Shown here: positions 5,720 to 14,041 of the stretch, one piece after another
Layout: each line of letters begins with the position of its first letter
Position numbering within the stretch: position 1 is the stretch's first letter
Origin: an uncultured Erysipelotrichaceae bacterium
Lineage (GTDB): Bacteria; Bacillota_I; Bacilli_A; RFN20; CAG-826
DNA: 40,467 nucleotides
Direction: 5' to 3'
Assembly: GCA_902800025.1 (NCBI GenBank)
Contig: CADCDA010000012.1
Coordinates: 1 to 40,467, forward strand
The notes under the pieces: model-generated
The model's database searches: none
The model's input: only the letters and a program-made list of their open reading frames with translations
Told to the model about the DNA's origin: nothing
Made by a program: the position numbers and the translations under genes

Positions 5720-8371
5720 TTAATCTTCAAATAATTCGGGAGCGTTAATCTTGAGAAGTTCAATCTCATCTAAAACGCTCTCTTTTTTACATTCAAAAAT
5801 AGAATTCTTAATTCTTAATTTTTTCTTTCCACTAGGTAATTCAGTGATTTTAATATAGTCGCTACTTTTCAAATATATTGATGTTTCTCTACTTAAACCA
5901 GCCATTTGAAGGAAAATTGTTCGTGCATCGTGTGAACCCGCTTGAATATATAATTGCCAATCTTCAAAGTATTCATCAGTAGGATAAATGTCTTTATATT
6001 CTTTTGAATACTTTATGCAGTAGTTGTTCAAAGTGAACATTATATCATTCTCAATCGTATCTAACGTATTTGCTATGACAATATTCTTATGGAATTTTGA
6101 TCCATCATATGGAACATATTGACCTTCAACCATAATTTTAGTTCTGCCTATATGGTCATCGTAATATTTTAGTGAACTCTTTGTAATGTAATTGATTCCG
6201 TGGCCATCAATCCATTTTCCCAACAGTAGTGCAAGTGATTTAAAACGTGGATGTGATCCATCGGGAAGCTTAGTTCCAACAAATTCTTTTTCGGTCTTAT
6301 CCCATTCAAAAGCTACGCAAAATCCCTCTAAAAACCTTAATATTTCAGAATATTGTGCAACTGGATCTCCAACCTCACACTGAGGATAAGAAACCAATTG
6401 CTGTTCTATCATCTCTCTTAATGTTAATGTTTGATCTGTAGAAATATTAATATCATCATCGACTAAATGTTGCTTTTGTTCGAAGGCCTTTTTAATCGTT
6501 CCAAAATCATCTCCGATATATGGTTTAAATGTTTGAACAATCAGCGAATCGTTATCATGAAGAATATCGTAAAGGAGAATGTTCGCGGTTTTCTTCATTA
6601 ATTCATATTCTGCATATGTTTGTGCAGTTCTTGATTCTTTCACCGAGAAAAGTGTCTCTCCCTTTTTCAATTTGTCTACAATAAATCTTTTATCTTGTGG
6701 GGTAATGCCTGTATCAATAGATAGTTTTTGTTTTTCTACTTTTTCGGTTAAGTGAGAAAGATATTTTTTGGTCAATCTATCATTGCTTGCTTCATTAACC
6801 AAAAAGATGTTTCCAAATAAGTTGTATTGAATTCTTCCAACCCTTCCTATCAAGTTTTTGAAATCGATAGCAGTGAATGGTGCATTGCCGCTTTTAACTT
6901 CGGTCACAAATAAGTTTTTAGCAGGGAAGTTAACCCCTTCCATCAATGTGCTTGTGCAGAACATTACTGTGATTAATTTCTCTCTAAATAATTTTTCTAA
7001 TTTTAGGCGAACCTTGTTTGGAAGATACCCAACGTGATAAGCAACTCCTTTTTTAACTAAATCAACCAAGAAATAATCTTCGTTGATGTCTTCTTTCAAT
7101 TCTTCGGAAAATTCCAACAGTTCCTTTGGAACATTTGGTGAAGTTGGCAACTGTCTAGCAAATTCAGTAGCGTGATTAATTGCTTTAGCGATAGATGAAC
7201 AATAAACAATAGTGTGCCTTCTTTGGTTTGGGTCAGGGTTTAATACTTGTGATTCTCGCATAACAAGTTTGTTGAATGTCATTTGCTCATTCAACTCATT
7301 ATCTATTTCGACATCATCATTAAGAGTATTAAAAATCCCATATTTTCTTGAATTAAAATCAATAATGAATTTAAATTGGTTAACTGGTGAAAGAAGGAGT
7401 GATTTATATCCCTTTTCGATTTCAGGATTAACAATTGTATTTTGGAATAAGTCGGGGTTAGGAATATTCGGAGATGAGAAAATAACTTTCGGTTTTTCCA
7501 TGTCTTCTCTCTTCATTAAGAAATCTACTACTTTGTAGTAAAATGTACTCCTCCCATCTGCATTAATCATTTTATGAGCTTCATCGATGAATAAATAATC
7601 AACCTTGAGGTTTCTATGATTCATTAAAAGGTAAAGCAACCTTTCAGGCGTAAGAATGAATATAAAATGGTTTCTTTCGGAGCCTAAAAAGATGGAATCG
7701 CTGACTGAAACGATTCTATATTTATTCTTGTTCAAAACTTCTTTCAAACTTTTGTGCATCTCAGTGTATATTTCATTAATTAAGGCATTAGTTGGAATTA
7801 AGAACACAAAGTTTGCTTTGCTTCCTGATTTGATTTTCTCCCTAATGAAGTTTTGAATCATAAATGATTTGCCCATTGAGGTTGGTCCTGAATATGAGTA
7901 AGACTGATCTGAGAAGTGGTCATAAACTTCTTTTTGATTATGGGAAAAATATGCATCTTCCAAGCCAGGAACTTTGAATTGCTCCATAACATATGCATTT
8001 CCGATTCTTTCTAACTCATCAAAACTTTGGAACCCATCAAATTGATTTTTTAAGCCAGGATAATTGCCATTATGTGTCAAAACTGATCCAAAATACTGTT
8101 TAAAAACTTCATTGTCACCATACAATTCGGTGATGAGTGTCATCATTTCTTGTGCTAGTTGTTTATGAAATTCTCCTTTAGTGGTGGAGGTTGATTTTGA
8201 TAATAAGTCAGCAAAAGAAAGAGCATCGTGAAGATTTATATCTATTTTCTTTGGAAAGCCATTAATCGTTTTTGCTAAATACGAATCTAATAACAAAGAA
8301 TAAATCTCGTTAAGATATTCGTTATCTTCTAATCCATCGTATATGAAATTTCCGAGATTTACTTTTTCCAT
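5720..8371 (-). CDS. hamB: HamB-like superfamily 2 DEAH helicase of a Hachiman-type defence system (883 aa)
   Basis: This is an ATP-dependent SF2 helicase. Visible motifs are GPTSMGKS (Walker A, residues 162-169), DEAH (261-264), VIFSSPN (motif III, about 294-300), TIVYCSS (IV), TSTLMEGVNFP (V, about 471-481) and LIGRVGR (VI, 505-511). About 370 C-terminal residues have no motif I can name. In Hachiman systems HamB is the helicase that senses DNA damage or phage DNA and controls the partner HamA (established for characterised systems). Here the start ATG lies one base after the stop of the DUF1837-like gene, so the two form a tight operon. The gene runs opposite to its neighbours, typical of inserted cargo. 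Its 3' end converges on the methyltransferase gene with a 73-base gap. Confidence 0.85.
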   Translation of the reverse strand: MEKVNLGNFIYDGLEDNEYLNEIYSLLLDSYLAKTINGFPKKIDINLHDALSFADLLSKSTSTTKGEFHKQLAQEMMTLITELYGDNEVFKQYFGSVLTHNGNYPGLKNQFDGFQSFDELERIGNAYVMEQFKVPGLEDAYFSHNQKEVYDHFSDQSYSYSGPTSMGKSFMIQNFIREKIKSGSKANFVFLIPTNALINEIYTEMHKSLKEVLNKNKYRIVSVSDSIFLGSERNHFIFILTPERLLYLLMNHRNLKVDYLFIDEAHKMINADGRSTFYYKVVDFLMKREDMEKPKVIFSSPNIPNPDLFQNTIVNPEIEKGYKSLLLSPVNQFKFIIDFNSRKYGIFNTLNDDVEIDNELNEQMTFNKLVMRESQVLNPDPNQRRHTIVYCSSIAKAINHATEFARQLPTSPNVPKELLEFSEELKEDINEDYFLVDLVKKGVAYHVGYLPNKVRLKLEKLFREKLITVMFCTSTLMEGVNFPAKNLFVTEVKSGNAPFTAIDFKNLIGRVGRIQYNLFGNIFLVNEASNDRLTKKYLSHLTEKVEKQKLSIDTGITPQDKRFIVDKLKKGETLFSVKESRTAQTYAEYELMKKTANILLYDILHDNDSLIVQTFKPYIGDDFGTIKKAFEQKQHLVDDDINISTDQTLTLREMIEQQLVSYPQCEVGDPVAQYSEILRFLEGFCVAFEWDKTEKEFVGTKLPDGSHPRFKSLALLLGKWIDGHGINYITKSSLKYYDDHIGRTKIMVEGQYVPYDGSKFHKNIVIANTLDTIENDIMFTLNNYCIKYSKEYKDIYPTDEYFEDWQLYIQAGSHDARTIFLQMAGLSRETSIYLKSSDYIKITELPSGKKKLRIKNSIFECKKESVLDEIELLKINAPELFED

Positions 8372-8372
8372 A

Positions 8373-9833
8373 TTAAACGCTCGTTACTTCCTCAATGATG
8401 GAATTCTTATCATTTGTTGGGTCATTGAATGGTAGTACATATAAGTAAACTGATCTATTAAAAAGTCCATAGTTACCTATTAATTTTTCAATTTCATCAA
8501 AGCTATCATTAATGTCATCAATCAATTTATCTTGAAGTGCTTTTGCTAAGTCTTCAGGTGTATCATAATCCAAAGGATTAACATTAACCCTATAACCAAC
8601 AAAAATGCCAAAGCCAGTAGAAGCATATGTTCTTCTCGTTTTATTTGGAATTACTATGTCTTTAATCTTTTGTGCATCGCCTTGCTCTAGCGACTTATTG
8701 AATAGTGATGAATCAACAAAATTGAAACTATTCTCGATGTGAGTTTTCAAATCGCTTGCTGTTTTTAAGGCTTTATTTACAGCATTAATTAAGGAGTCCT
8801 CGATATCTGCGCTCCCTATAACCACCTGATTCATAGGTATGTCACCATCTAAATAAGCGATATGCAATGTTCCTGTATTCTCAATGCCGTTTTTAGTCGC
8901 TTCGAAATGACTGAAGATTTTTGGTGCCTTGAGTACGCATTCTAAATATGAATAAAGAAGAATGTGGCCTAATTCATCTCCATTGATTCCATCCTTTTTC
9001 TTAATTTCCTTCAGAGCCTCAATACCAATAAGTTTTACTTTGCCTTTTTTAATAAAACCCTGAAGTTCGGTTCTTGAAAAAATATACGTGTTGAGGTTAT
9101 TTGCTATAAATTCTTTTAATTGATTATAGTTAAAACCATCTGCATCAACATCTAAACAATATAATTTGAATTGATTTGGTGCTTTACTATGTAAAATATT
9201 AGGATTCGACACTTCGAAGAAAACTTTATCAAAGTCAGCTTTCTTTTCTATTGTTAATAAATTTGTGATATCAACAGGTTTGTTTTTATATTTCTCAGCA
9301 AGAAAAAGAATGCTTTTATAATTATCATCATCAAATATATTTTTTTCGTTTCTACTATCCAAACTGGTTTTCTTGCTGTTTTTTGTTAATGCATTCACAA
9401 ATATGAAATAGATGATGTTTCCGAGGAATTCTTCAAAAGAAGAAGAGTCCTTAAGAATATCTATTTTCTTAGTTCCCTTTGATGGAAGAACAATATCATC
9501 TCCATCAATATTTGATGACTGAGCGATTAATTGGCATAAGACCATTTTTAAGTCTTCGATGTTAGTTTTTGATAATAATGTCGCACACTGCTTTGAAACA
9601 TTTGAAATAATAGCAGATGGACCTATTGATTCGGCCTTTTCCTGAAGGTCTTTTTTGATGTCAATTCGACCATTATATAATTCGCTTGAATATTGGACTT
9701 TATTGCTATCATCTACACGCTCAAAAGTCTCATCAACAGACCAAATGAGCATTTTATTTATGTCGGATTGAGCAAAGTCGGTTTTATAAAATCTAGCAAT
9801 CGTACCGAATAACGAATTATAACAAAGTCTCAA
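8373..9833 (-). CDS. hamA: HamA-like DUF1837 protein with an extended N-terminus (486 aa)
   Basis: The C-terminal half (about 220-470) matches the DUF1837/HamA pattern: GDELGHILLYSYLECVLKAPKIFSHFE, then GTLHIAY, then a glycine-containing strand and AVNKAL. Known HamA proteins are PD-(D/E)XK nucleases with a D-G-I-H...G-E-x-K type signature. Here the aligned residues read T-G-T-L-H and G-S-A-D (340-343), so the usual acidic and lysine residues are missing. This may be a non-nuclease clade rather than a damaged gene. The N-terminal 200 residues are helical, with no named domain. The start is TTG 9833, with AGAAAGG about 10 bases upstream. It is the promoter-proximal gene of the pair. Abortive-infection AbpA is an alternative name for the same broad family. 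Confidence 0.7.
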   Translation of the reverse strand: MRLCYNSLFGTIARFYKTDFAQSDINKMLIWSVDETFERVDDSNKVQYSSELYNGRIDIKKDLQEKAESIGPSAIISNVSKQCATLLSKTNIEDLKMVLCQLIAQSSNIDGDDIVLPSKGTKKIDILKDSSSFEEFLGNIIYFIFVNALTKNSKKTSLDSRNEKNIFDDDNYKSILFLAEKYKNKPVDITNLLTIEKKADFDKVFFEVSNPNILHSKAPNQFKLYCLDVDADGFNYNQLKEFIANNLNTYIFSRTELQGFIKKGKVKLIGIEALKEIKKKDGINGDELGHILLYSYLECVLKAPKIFSHFEATKNGIENTGTLHIAYLDGDIPMNQVVIGSADIEDSLINAVNKALKTASDLKTHIENSFNFVDSSLFNKSLEQGDAQKIKDIVIPNKTRRTYASTGFGIFVGYRVNVNPLDYDTPEDLAKALQDKLIDDINDSFDEIEKLIGNYGLFNRSVYLYVLPFNDPTNDKNSIIEEVTSV

Positions 9834-9866
9834 TTATTATCATCCTTTCTTGGCTTGTTAAATTTT

Positions 9867-9895
9867 ATTTTACCACAAGTGGTAGTGTGCCTCAA
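9867..9895 (-). promoter_or_regulatory. hamAB promoter with an embedded palindromic operator
   Basis: On the minus strand TTGAGG (9890-9895) is followed by exactly 17 bases and TAAAAT (9867-9872), a good sigma-A promoter 33 bases upstream of the TTG start. The perfect palindrome TACCAC-AA-GTGGTA (9871-9884) occupies the spacer and overlaps the -10. Bound protein there would block RNA polymerase, so repression of the defence operon is likely. No obvious repressor gene is in the window. Confidence 0.7.
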
Positions 9896-9971
9896 TTTCT
9901 CTATTTCAATTTTACTTACAAAAAAACTTACTTTACTTACTGGAAATAACGCTGATTTGCAAATTTTTAAT

Positions 9972-10292
9972 ATGGAAAACTATTCGTGTCAAAACTGGTG
10001 GAACCGCCGTATTAGCTACACGGATTTCCTCCTTCCATCAGCCTTGGCAACTAAGACGAATCCAATTGAACTTAGGAAAGGTTCGAGAGGTAGAAAGGAC
10101 CCACATATGGGATATTTCAAAAATTTACAAATCTCAAGAGAAGAGGAAGGAATCCAAATCTCTAGAAGAAAAACACCCCATTCACATAGCCCAAGACCAT
10201 CTTTCGAGTCAGAAGAAGATGATTGGAACGATTATATGAATGAGGAACTTTTGCGTGATAAGAGGGAGGAAGAACTCTATGGAAGTAACTGA
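9972..10292 (+). CDS. Possible small phage protein, perhaps 5'-truncated (106 aa)
   Basis: I do not recognise it. The frame is open from at least 9855, but the first stretch overlaps the hamAB promoter, so ATG 9972 is the more likely start; no clear ribosome binding site precedes it. The middle is basic (RKGSRGRKDPHMGYF). The end is very acidic and helical (SEEDDWNDYMNEELLRDKREEELYGSN), which looks like a real phage protein tail. It overlaps the start of the DUF2800 gene by 14 bases, as expected for a coupled phage operon. The poor start suggests that the N-terminal part was lost when the leftward defence genes were inserted. It could also be an unexpressed remnant. Confidence 0.4.
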   Translation: MENYSCQNWWNRRISYTDFLLPSALATKTNPIELRKGSRGRKDPHMGYFKNLQISREEEGIQISRRKTPHSHSPRPSFESEEDDWNDYMNEELLRDKREEELYGSN

Positions 10293-11478
10293 ACTTCTCC
10301 AACATTGTCCTTGGAGCCCATCTTATCTTAAGCAAATCCTCGACTGCACGATGTCATTACCAAAAGATGGTTTAGCTGTCGATGATAGTGGCGAAGCAGC
10401 AGAAAGAGGAACATTGCAACATACCTATCTTATAAAAGATAGACTCGCCAAATACTTCCACAAAGAATCAGTCGATATGGACACATCAGTGTTCACCGAT
10501 GATGAACTTGATGAAGTAGAAAGAGCCTATCAAGAAGTAATAGGTGAATACCTCTATATGAGAAGAAAATACGCTCGTGTAGAAGTGATCCTTGAAGAAA
10601 GGGTTGAACTCAATAACCATCTACCAAGTCCTTGTTGGGGTTATGTCGATATCGCCTTTATTGGTCATAGAGCAAAACCAAATAAAGATGGCATTTATGA
10701 CAAATCAATGATTTATGTCTTGGACGCTAAATTCGGCAGAGTTGAGGTCAGTGTAAATTGCCCTGAACACAAAACCAAAAAAGGCTTAAGCATTAATCCA
10801 CAAATTTGTGCTTATTGGTGCGGTATCTACGATATCTACTCCGAAAAATACGAAATTACTCGTGGTGCAGCAGGTATTATCCAACCAAAGCTTAATCGCT
10901 ATCCAGTTGGACTATTCAAAGCAAATGATTTCCTAACTTATATGAAGGAAGTTATCTACCCAAAAGTGCAATTAGCTGTAGATGGTAAAGGCTCTTATAA
11001 CCCAAGCGTTAAGAACTGTCAGCATTGTCGAAATAAAGTGCATTGCAAATACAACATTGCCCAAATACTAGTTCTTAAAGAACTAATGGACAAACCTGAT
11101 ATGGTTGATGATGCAACGATTGAAGACTTAATTCTTCCATTTGTCATCGATCTAAAGAAGTTGTGCGATGCCACATTCAATTACTGCTTAACTAGGGCAA
11201 AAGAAGGAAAGAAATGGAAAGGCTTTGCTCTTTCTACAACTAGACCAACTAGAGTCTATAGCGATGAAGATAAGGCTAAAGAAATCGCCTTAAAGCATGG
11301 TTATAAAGGATTCGTAGTTGAAGAAATCCTCTCACCAGCTCAAGCAGAAAAACTTATGGGTAAGAACACCTTTAAGCAAATCCTTGGAAGTTTAATTACT
11401 TACAAACAAGGTAAAACAACGCTCGTACCTGAAGATGAAGTCAAGGGCAACGAGGCCAAAAACGATTTTAATTCATAG
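10279..11478 (+). CDS. Phage DUF2800 protein, RecB/Cas4-like nuclease fold (399 aa)
   Basis: This family opens the replication cassette of many Bacillota phages, next to DUF2815 and a family A polymerase, exactly as here. The start is ATG 10279, after GAGGGAGG. It has the features of a PD-(D/E)XK nuclease of the RecB/Cas4 type: CWGYVDIAFIG (Asp of the first strand), YVLDAKFGRVEV (D-x-K second strand), and a late Cys cluster, CQHCRNKVHCK, that could hold an iron-sulfur or zinc site. The likely role is DNA end processing or recombination during phage replication (inference from fold and context). The C-terminus is acidic and polar. The next gene starts 15 bases downstream, in the same operon. 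Confidence 0.85.
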   Translation: MEVTELLQHCPWSPSYLKQILDCTMSLPKDGLAVDDSGEAAERGTLQHTYLIKDRLAKYFHKESVDMDTSVFTDDELDEVERAYQEVIGEYLYMRRKYARVEVILEERVELNNHLPSPCWGYVDIAFIGHRAKPNKDGIYDKSMIYVLDAKFGRVEVSVNCPEHKTKKGLSINPQICAYWCGIYDIYSEKYEITRGAAGIIQPKLNRYPVGLFKANDFLTYMKEVIYPKVQLAVDGKGSYNPSVKNCQHCRNKVHCKYNIAQILVLKELMDKPDMVDDATIEDLILPFVIDLKKLCDATFNYCLTRAKEGKKWKGFALSTTRPTRVYSDEDKAKEIALKHGYKGFVVEEILSPAQAEKLMGKNTFKQILGSLITYKQGKTTLVPEDEVKGNEAKNDFNS

Positions 11479-11493
11479 GAGAAAACAAAAATT

Positions 11494-12033
11494 ATGGCAA
11501 AACAAAATCATTGGGTATCACCAAAGCCATTAATGGCTTCATACCCACACGTAACAAAACCAACATCCTCTTTTGAAGGGGGTAAAGAAAAGTATTCTAT
11601 CGGAATCCTTATTCCAAAGGATGATGAAGAAACTATTAACAGCATTAGAGCTTGCGAAGAAGCAGCAATCCAAGATGGTGTCACCTCTAAATTCGGTGGC
11701 AAGATGCCTAACAAAAACACGATCAAATACGCTTTGAAAGATGGAGATGAAAAAGAAGACCCAGTCTATCACGGTCATTATTACATTAACGCCACAAGTC
11801 AAAACGCACCTGAAGTTGTCGGTAGCGACCTTCAACCATTACCTGAAGGAGTGGAAGTTATCGGTGGTGACTTCGTAAGAGTTTCTATCAACTTCGTTCC
11901 ATATAACGTAGGTGGTAATAAAGGCGTGTCTGCTTACCTAGGCAACGTTCAACTTGTCAAAAAAGGAACTCCTCTTGGTGGCAAAAGACCTGCATCAGCA
12001 GACTTTGAACCAGTCAGTGATGAGTTCATCTAA
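11494..12033 (+). CDS. DUF2815 family protein, probable phage ssDNA-binding protein (179 aa)
   Basis: The protein matches the DUF2815 family, which always neighbours DUF2800 and phage DNA polymerases and is thought to be an OB-fold single-stranded DNA-binding protein. Supporting features are the HWVSPKP start and an EGGKEKYSIGILIPKDDEET strand region. A long beta-rich middle (PVYHGHYYINATSQNAPEVV) and FVRVSINFVPYNVGGNKGVSAYLGNVQLVKKG near the end also fit. An acidic C-terminal tail (ADFEPVSDEFI) is typical of proteins that coat ssDNA and recruit partners. The start is ATG 11494, after a GGAGAAAAC ribosome binding site. It would protect template strands for the polymerase encoded just downstream. 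Confidence 0.85.
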   Translation: MAKQNHWVSPKPLMASYPHVTKPTSSFEGGKEKYSIGILIPKDDEETINSIRACEEAAIQDGVTSKFGGKMPNKNTIKYALKDGDEKEDPVYHGHYYINATSQNAPEVVGSDLQPLPEGVEVIGGDFVRVSINFVPYNVGGNKGVSAYLGNVQLVKKGTPLGGKRPASADFEPVSDEFI

Positions 12034-12086
12034 AAACCAATTAAAGAGGGGTGGGGAAACTCACCCTTCTACTTAGGAGGAAGATT

Positions 12087-14036
12087 ATGAAAGAACTATT
12101 CATTGATGCTGAAACATATAGTGACATTGATCTTTCTAAATCAGGTGTCTATAAATATGTTTCATCGCCAAACTTTGAAATCTTGCTCCTTGCCATCAGC
12201 GTTGATGATGAACCAACTAAGGTCTATGACCTTAAGTGTGGTGATAAACTCCCTATTGAGATTATTGAAGCTATCAAAAGCAAAGATATCAAAAAGTGGA
12301 GTTTCAACGCATCATTCGAGAGAATCGTACTATCAAAATATCTTGGCATGGAAGTGGGCAACTATCTTGATCCATCTTCTTGGTATTGCGATATGGTTGC
12401 TAGTGCTTATCTAGGATTACCGTTATCGCTTGAAAATGTCGGTTATGTCCTCGGATTAGAAAAACAAAAACTATCCGTAGGTAAAGAACTTATTAGATAT
12501 TTCTGCAAACCTTGTGAACCAACCAAAAGAAATGGTGGTAGAACACGTAACCTTCCTGAACATGCTCCTGAAAAATGGGCGTTGATGAAAGAATATAACG
12601 CTAGAGATGTCGATACGCAGAAAGAGATCCATAATCGTATTAAAAAGTTCCCTATGCCTGAAAGGGAGTGGGAATATTATCATCTCAATGAACGTATCCA
12701 AGATTATGGAATAGCTCTAGATATGGACTTCGTTAGTCACGCTATTAATTGCGATGAGATTAACTCTGAATCTAATTTAGAAAGAGCGACTGAAATCACA
12801 GGTGTAGATAACCCTAACTCCCCAAAACAACTTAAGGAGTGGCTCATAGAACAAGGAATGATGGCTGATTCATTAGCTAAATCCGAAGTTAAGCGACTTT
12901 TGGAAGGTGCTACAGGATCAGTTCAGGAAATCCTCAAATTACGCCAAGAACTCGCTAAATCATCGATTAAAAAGTATAAAGCGATGGAAAACGTGGTTTG
13001 CCCTGATTCTCGTGCTAGAGGTTTAATCCAATTCTACGGTGCCAATCGTACTGGCCGCTTTGCCGGGCGATTAATACAGGTACAAAATTTGGTTTCTAAT
13101 AAAATTAGCGACCTTGAATATGCAAGAAAACTAGTCACTGAAGAAAATCTTGATGAGATACAAGCTCGCTATGGATCAATTAGTAATGTATTAAGCGAAT
13201 GTATTCGTACCGCTTTTGTTCCTAAAAAAGGTCATCGATTCATCGTAGCAGATTACTCGCAAATAGAGGCACGTGTTCTCTCCTTTATATCTAATTCGAC
13301 TGATAATATTGAACATTTCGCAAAAGGTGATGATATCTACTCACTAACAGCTAGCAAGATGTTTGGCAAGGAAGTCACCAAAACGAATGAAAACCATGAA
13401 TTACGTAAATACGGTAAAATCGCAACCTTGGCTTGTGGCTATGGTGGTGGAATCGGTGCGTTAAGAGCCTTTGGTGCTATTGCACTAGGAATTAAAGAAA
13501 GTGAACTACAAGGAATAGTTAATTCTTGGAGAAACGCTAACCCAAACATCGTCAAAATGTGGTGGGACATCGATAAAGCGACCAAGCACGTTGCTTCTAC
13601 TGGAGAGGAAGTCAGCTTATATGGACTAACCATCTCATATGCTAGAGGAATTATGTTCATCAAATTGCCTAGTGGTAGAAGTCTCTGCTATTGCAAACCA
13701 AGGATGGGCATCAATAACTTCGGTAGTGAATGTGTTCGCTATGAAGGTATAGGGGTGTCCAAAAAGTGGGAGCTTTTGGACTCATATGGTCCTAAGTTCG
13801 TTGAAAATATCACACAAGCTATTGCTAGAGACATCTTATGCGAGGCGATGGATAGACTCGAAAAGAAGGGTTATCACATAGTGATGACTGTTCACGATGA
13901 AGTTGTTCTTGAAGTTCCTGATGGTGAATCTAGCGTTGAAGAAGTCTGCTCAATTATGAAGGAAAATCCTTCTTGGCTTAATAACTTTCCAAGTGCTTGT
14001 GAAGGATATGAATGCCAGTTTTATAAGAAGGAGTGA
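12087..14036 (+). CDS. Phage family A DNA polymerase (649 aa)
   Basis: The enzyme replicates the phage genome. The N-terminal 3'-5' exonuclease starts at once (ELFIDAETYSDIDL, exo I Asp/Glu) and continues with FNASFERIVL (exo II). The polymerase domain shows motif A DYSQIEARVLSF, motif B RKYGKIATLACGYGGG (O-helix region) and motif C TVHDEVVLEVP. There is no 5'-nuclease domain, as usual in this phage group. ATG 12087 follows AGGAGGAAG. An upstream in-frame ATG at 12051 would place the ribosome binding site inside the gene and is rejected. The stop is close to the primase-helicase start (14042), consistent with coordinated translation. Confidence 0.95.
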   Translation: MKELFIDAETYSDIDLSKSGVYKYVSSPNFEILLLAISVDDEPTKVYDLKCGDKLPIEIIEAIKSKDIKKWSFNASFERIVLSKYLGMEVGNYLDPSSWYCDMVASAYLGLPLSLENVGYVLGLEKQKLSVGKELIRYFCKPCEPTKRNGGRTRNLPEHAPEKWALMKEYNARDVDTQKEIHNRIKKFPMPEREWEYYHLNERIQDYGIALDMDFVSHAINCDEINSESNLERATEITGVDNPNSPKQLKEWLIEQGMMADSLAKSEVKRLLEGATGSVQEILKLRQELAKSSIKKYKAMENVVCPDSRARGLIQFYGANRTGRFAGRLIQVQNLVSNKISDLEYARKLVTEENLDEIQARYGSISNVLSECIRTAFVPKKGHRFIVADYSQIEARVLSFISNSTDNIEHFAKGDDIYSLTASKMFGKEVTKTNENHELRKYGKIATLACGYGGGIGALRAFGAIALGIKESELQGIVNSWRNANPNIVKMWWDIDKATKHVASTGEEVSLYGLTISYARGIMFIKLPSGRSLCYCKPRMGINNFGSECVRYEGIGVSKKWELLDSYGPKFVENITQAIARDILCEAMDRLEKKGYHIVMTVHDEVVLEVPDGESSVEEVCSIMKENPSWLNNFPSACEGYECQFYKKE

Positions 14037-14041
14037 GTTAT

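Noticed and set aside
9990-10005. A second T-box-like GGTGGAACCGCC
   Set aside because: It falls within an open frame, with no terminator or leader context; a chance match.
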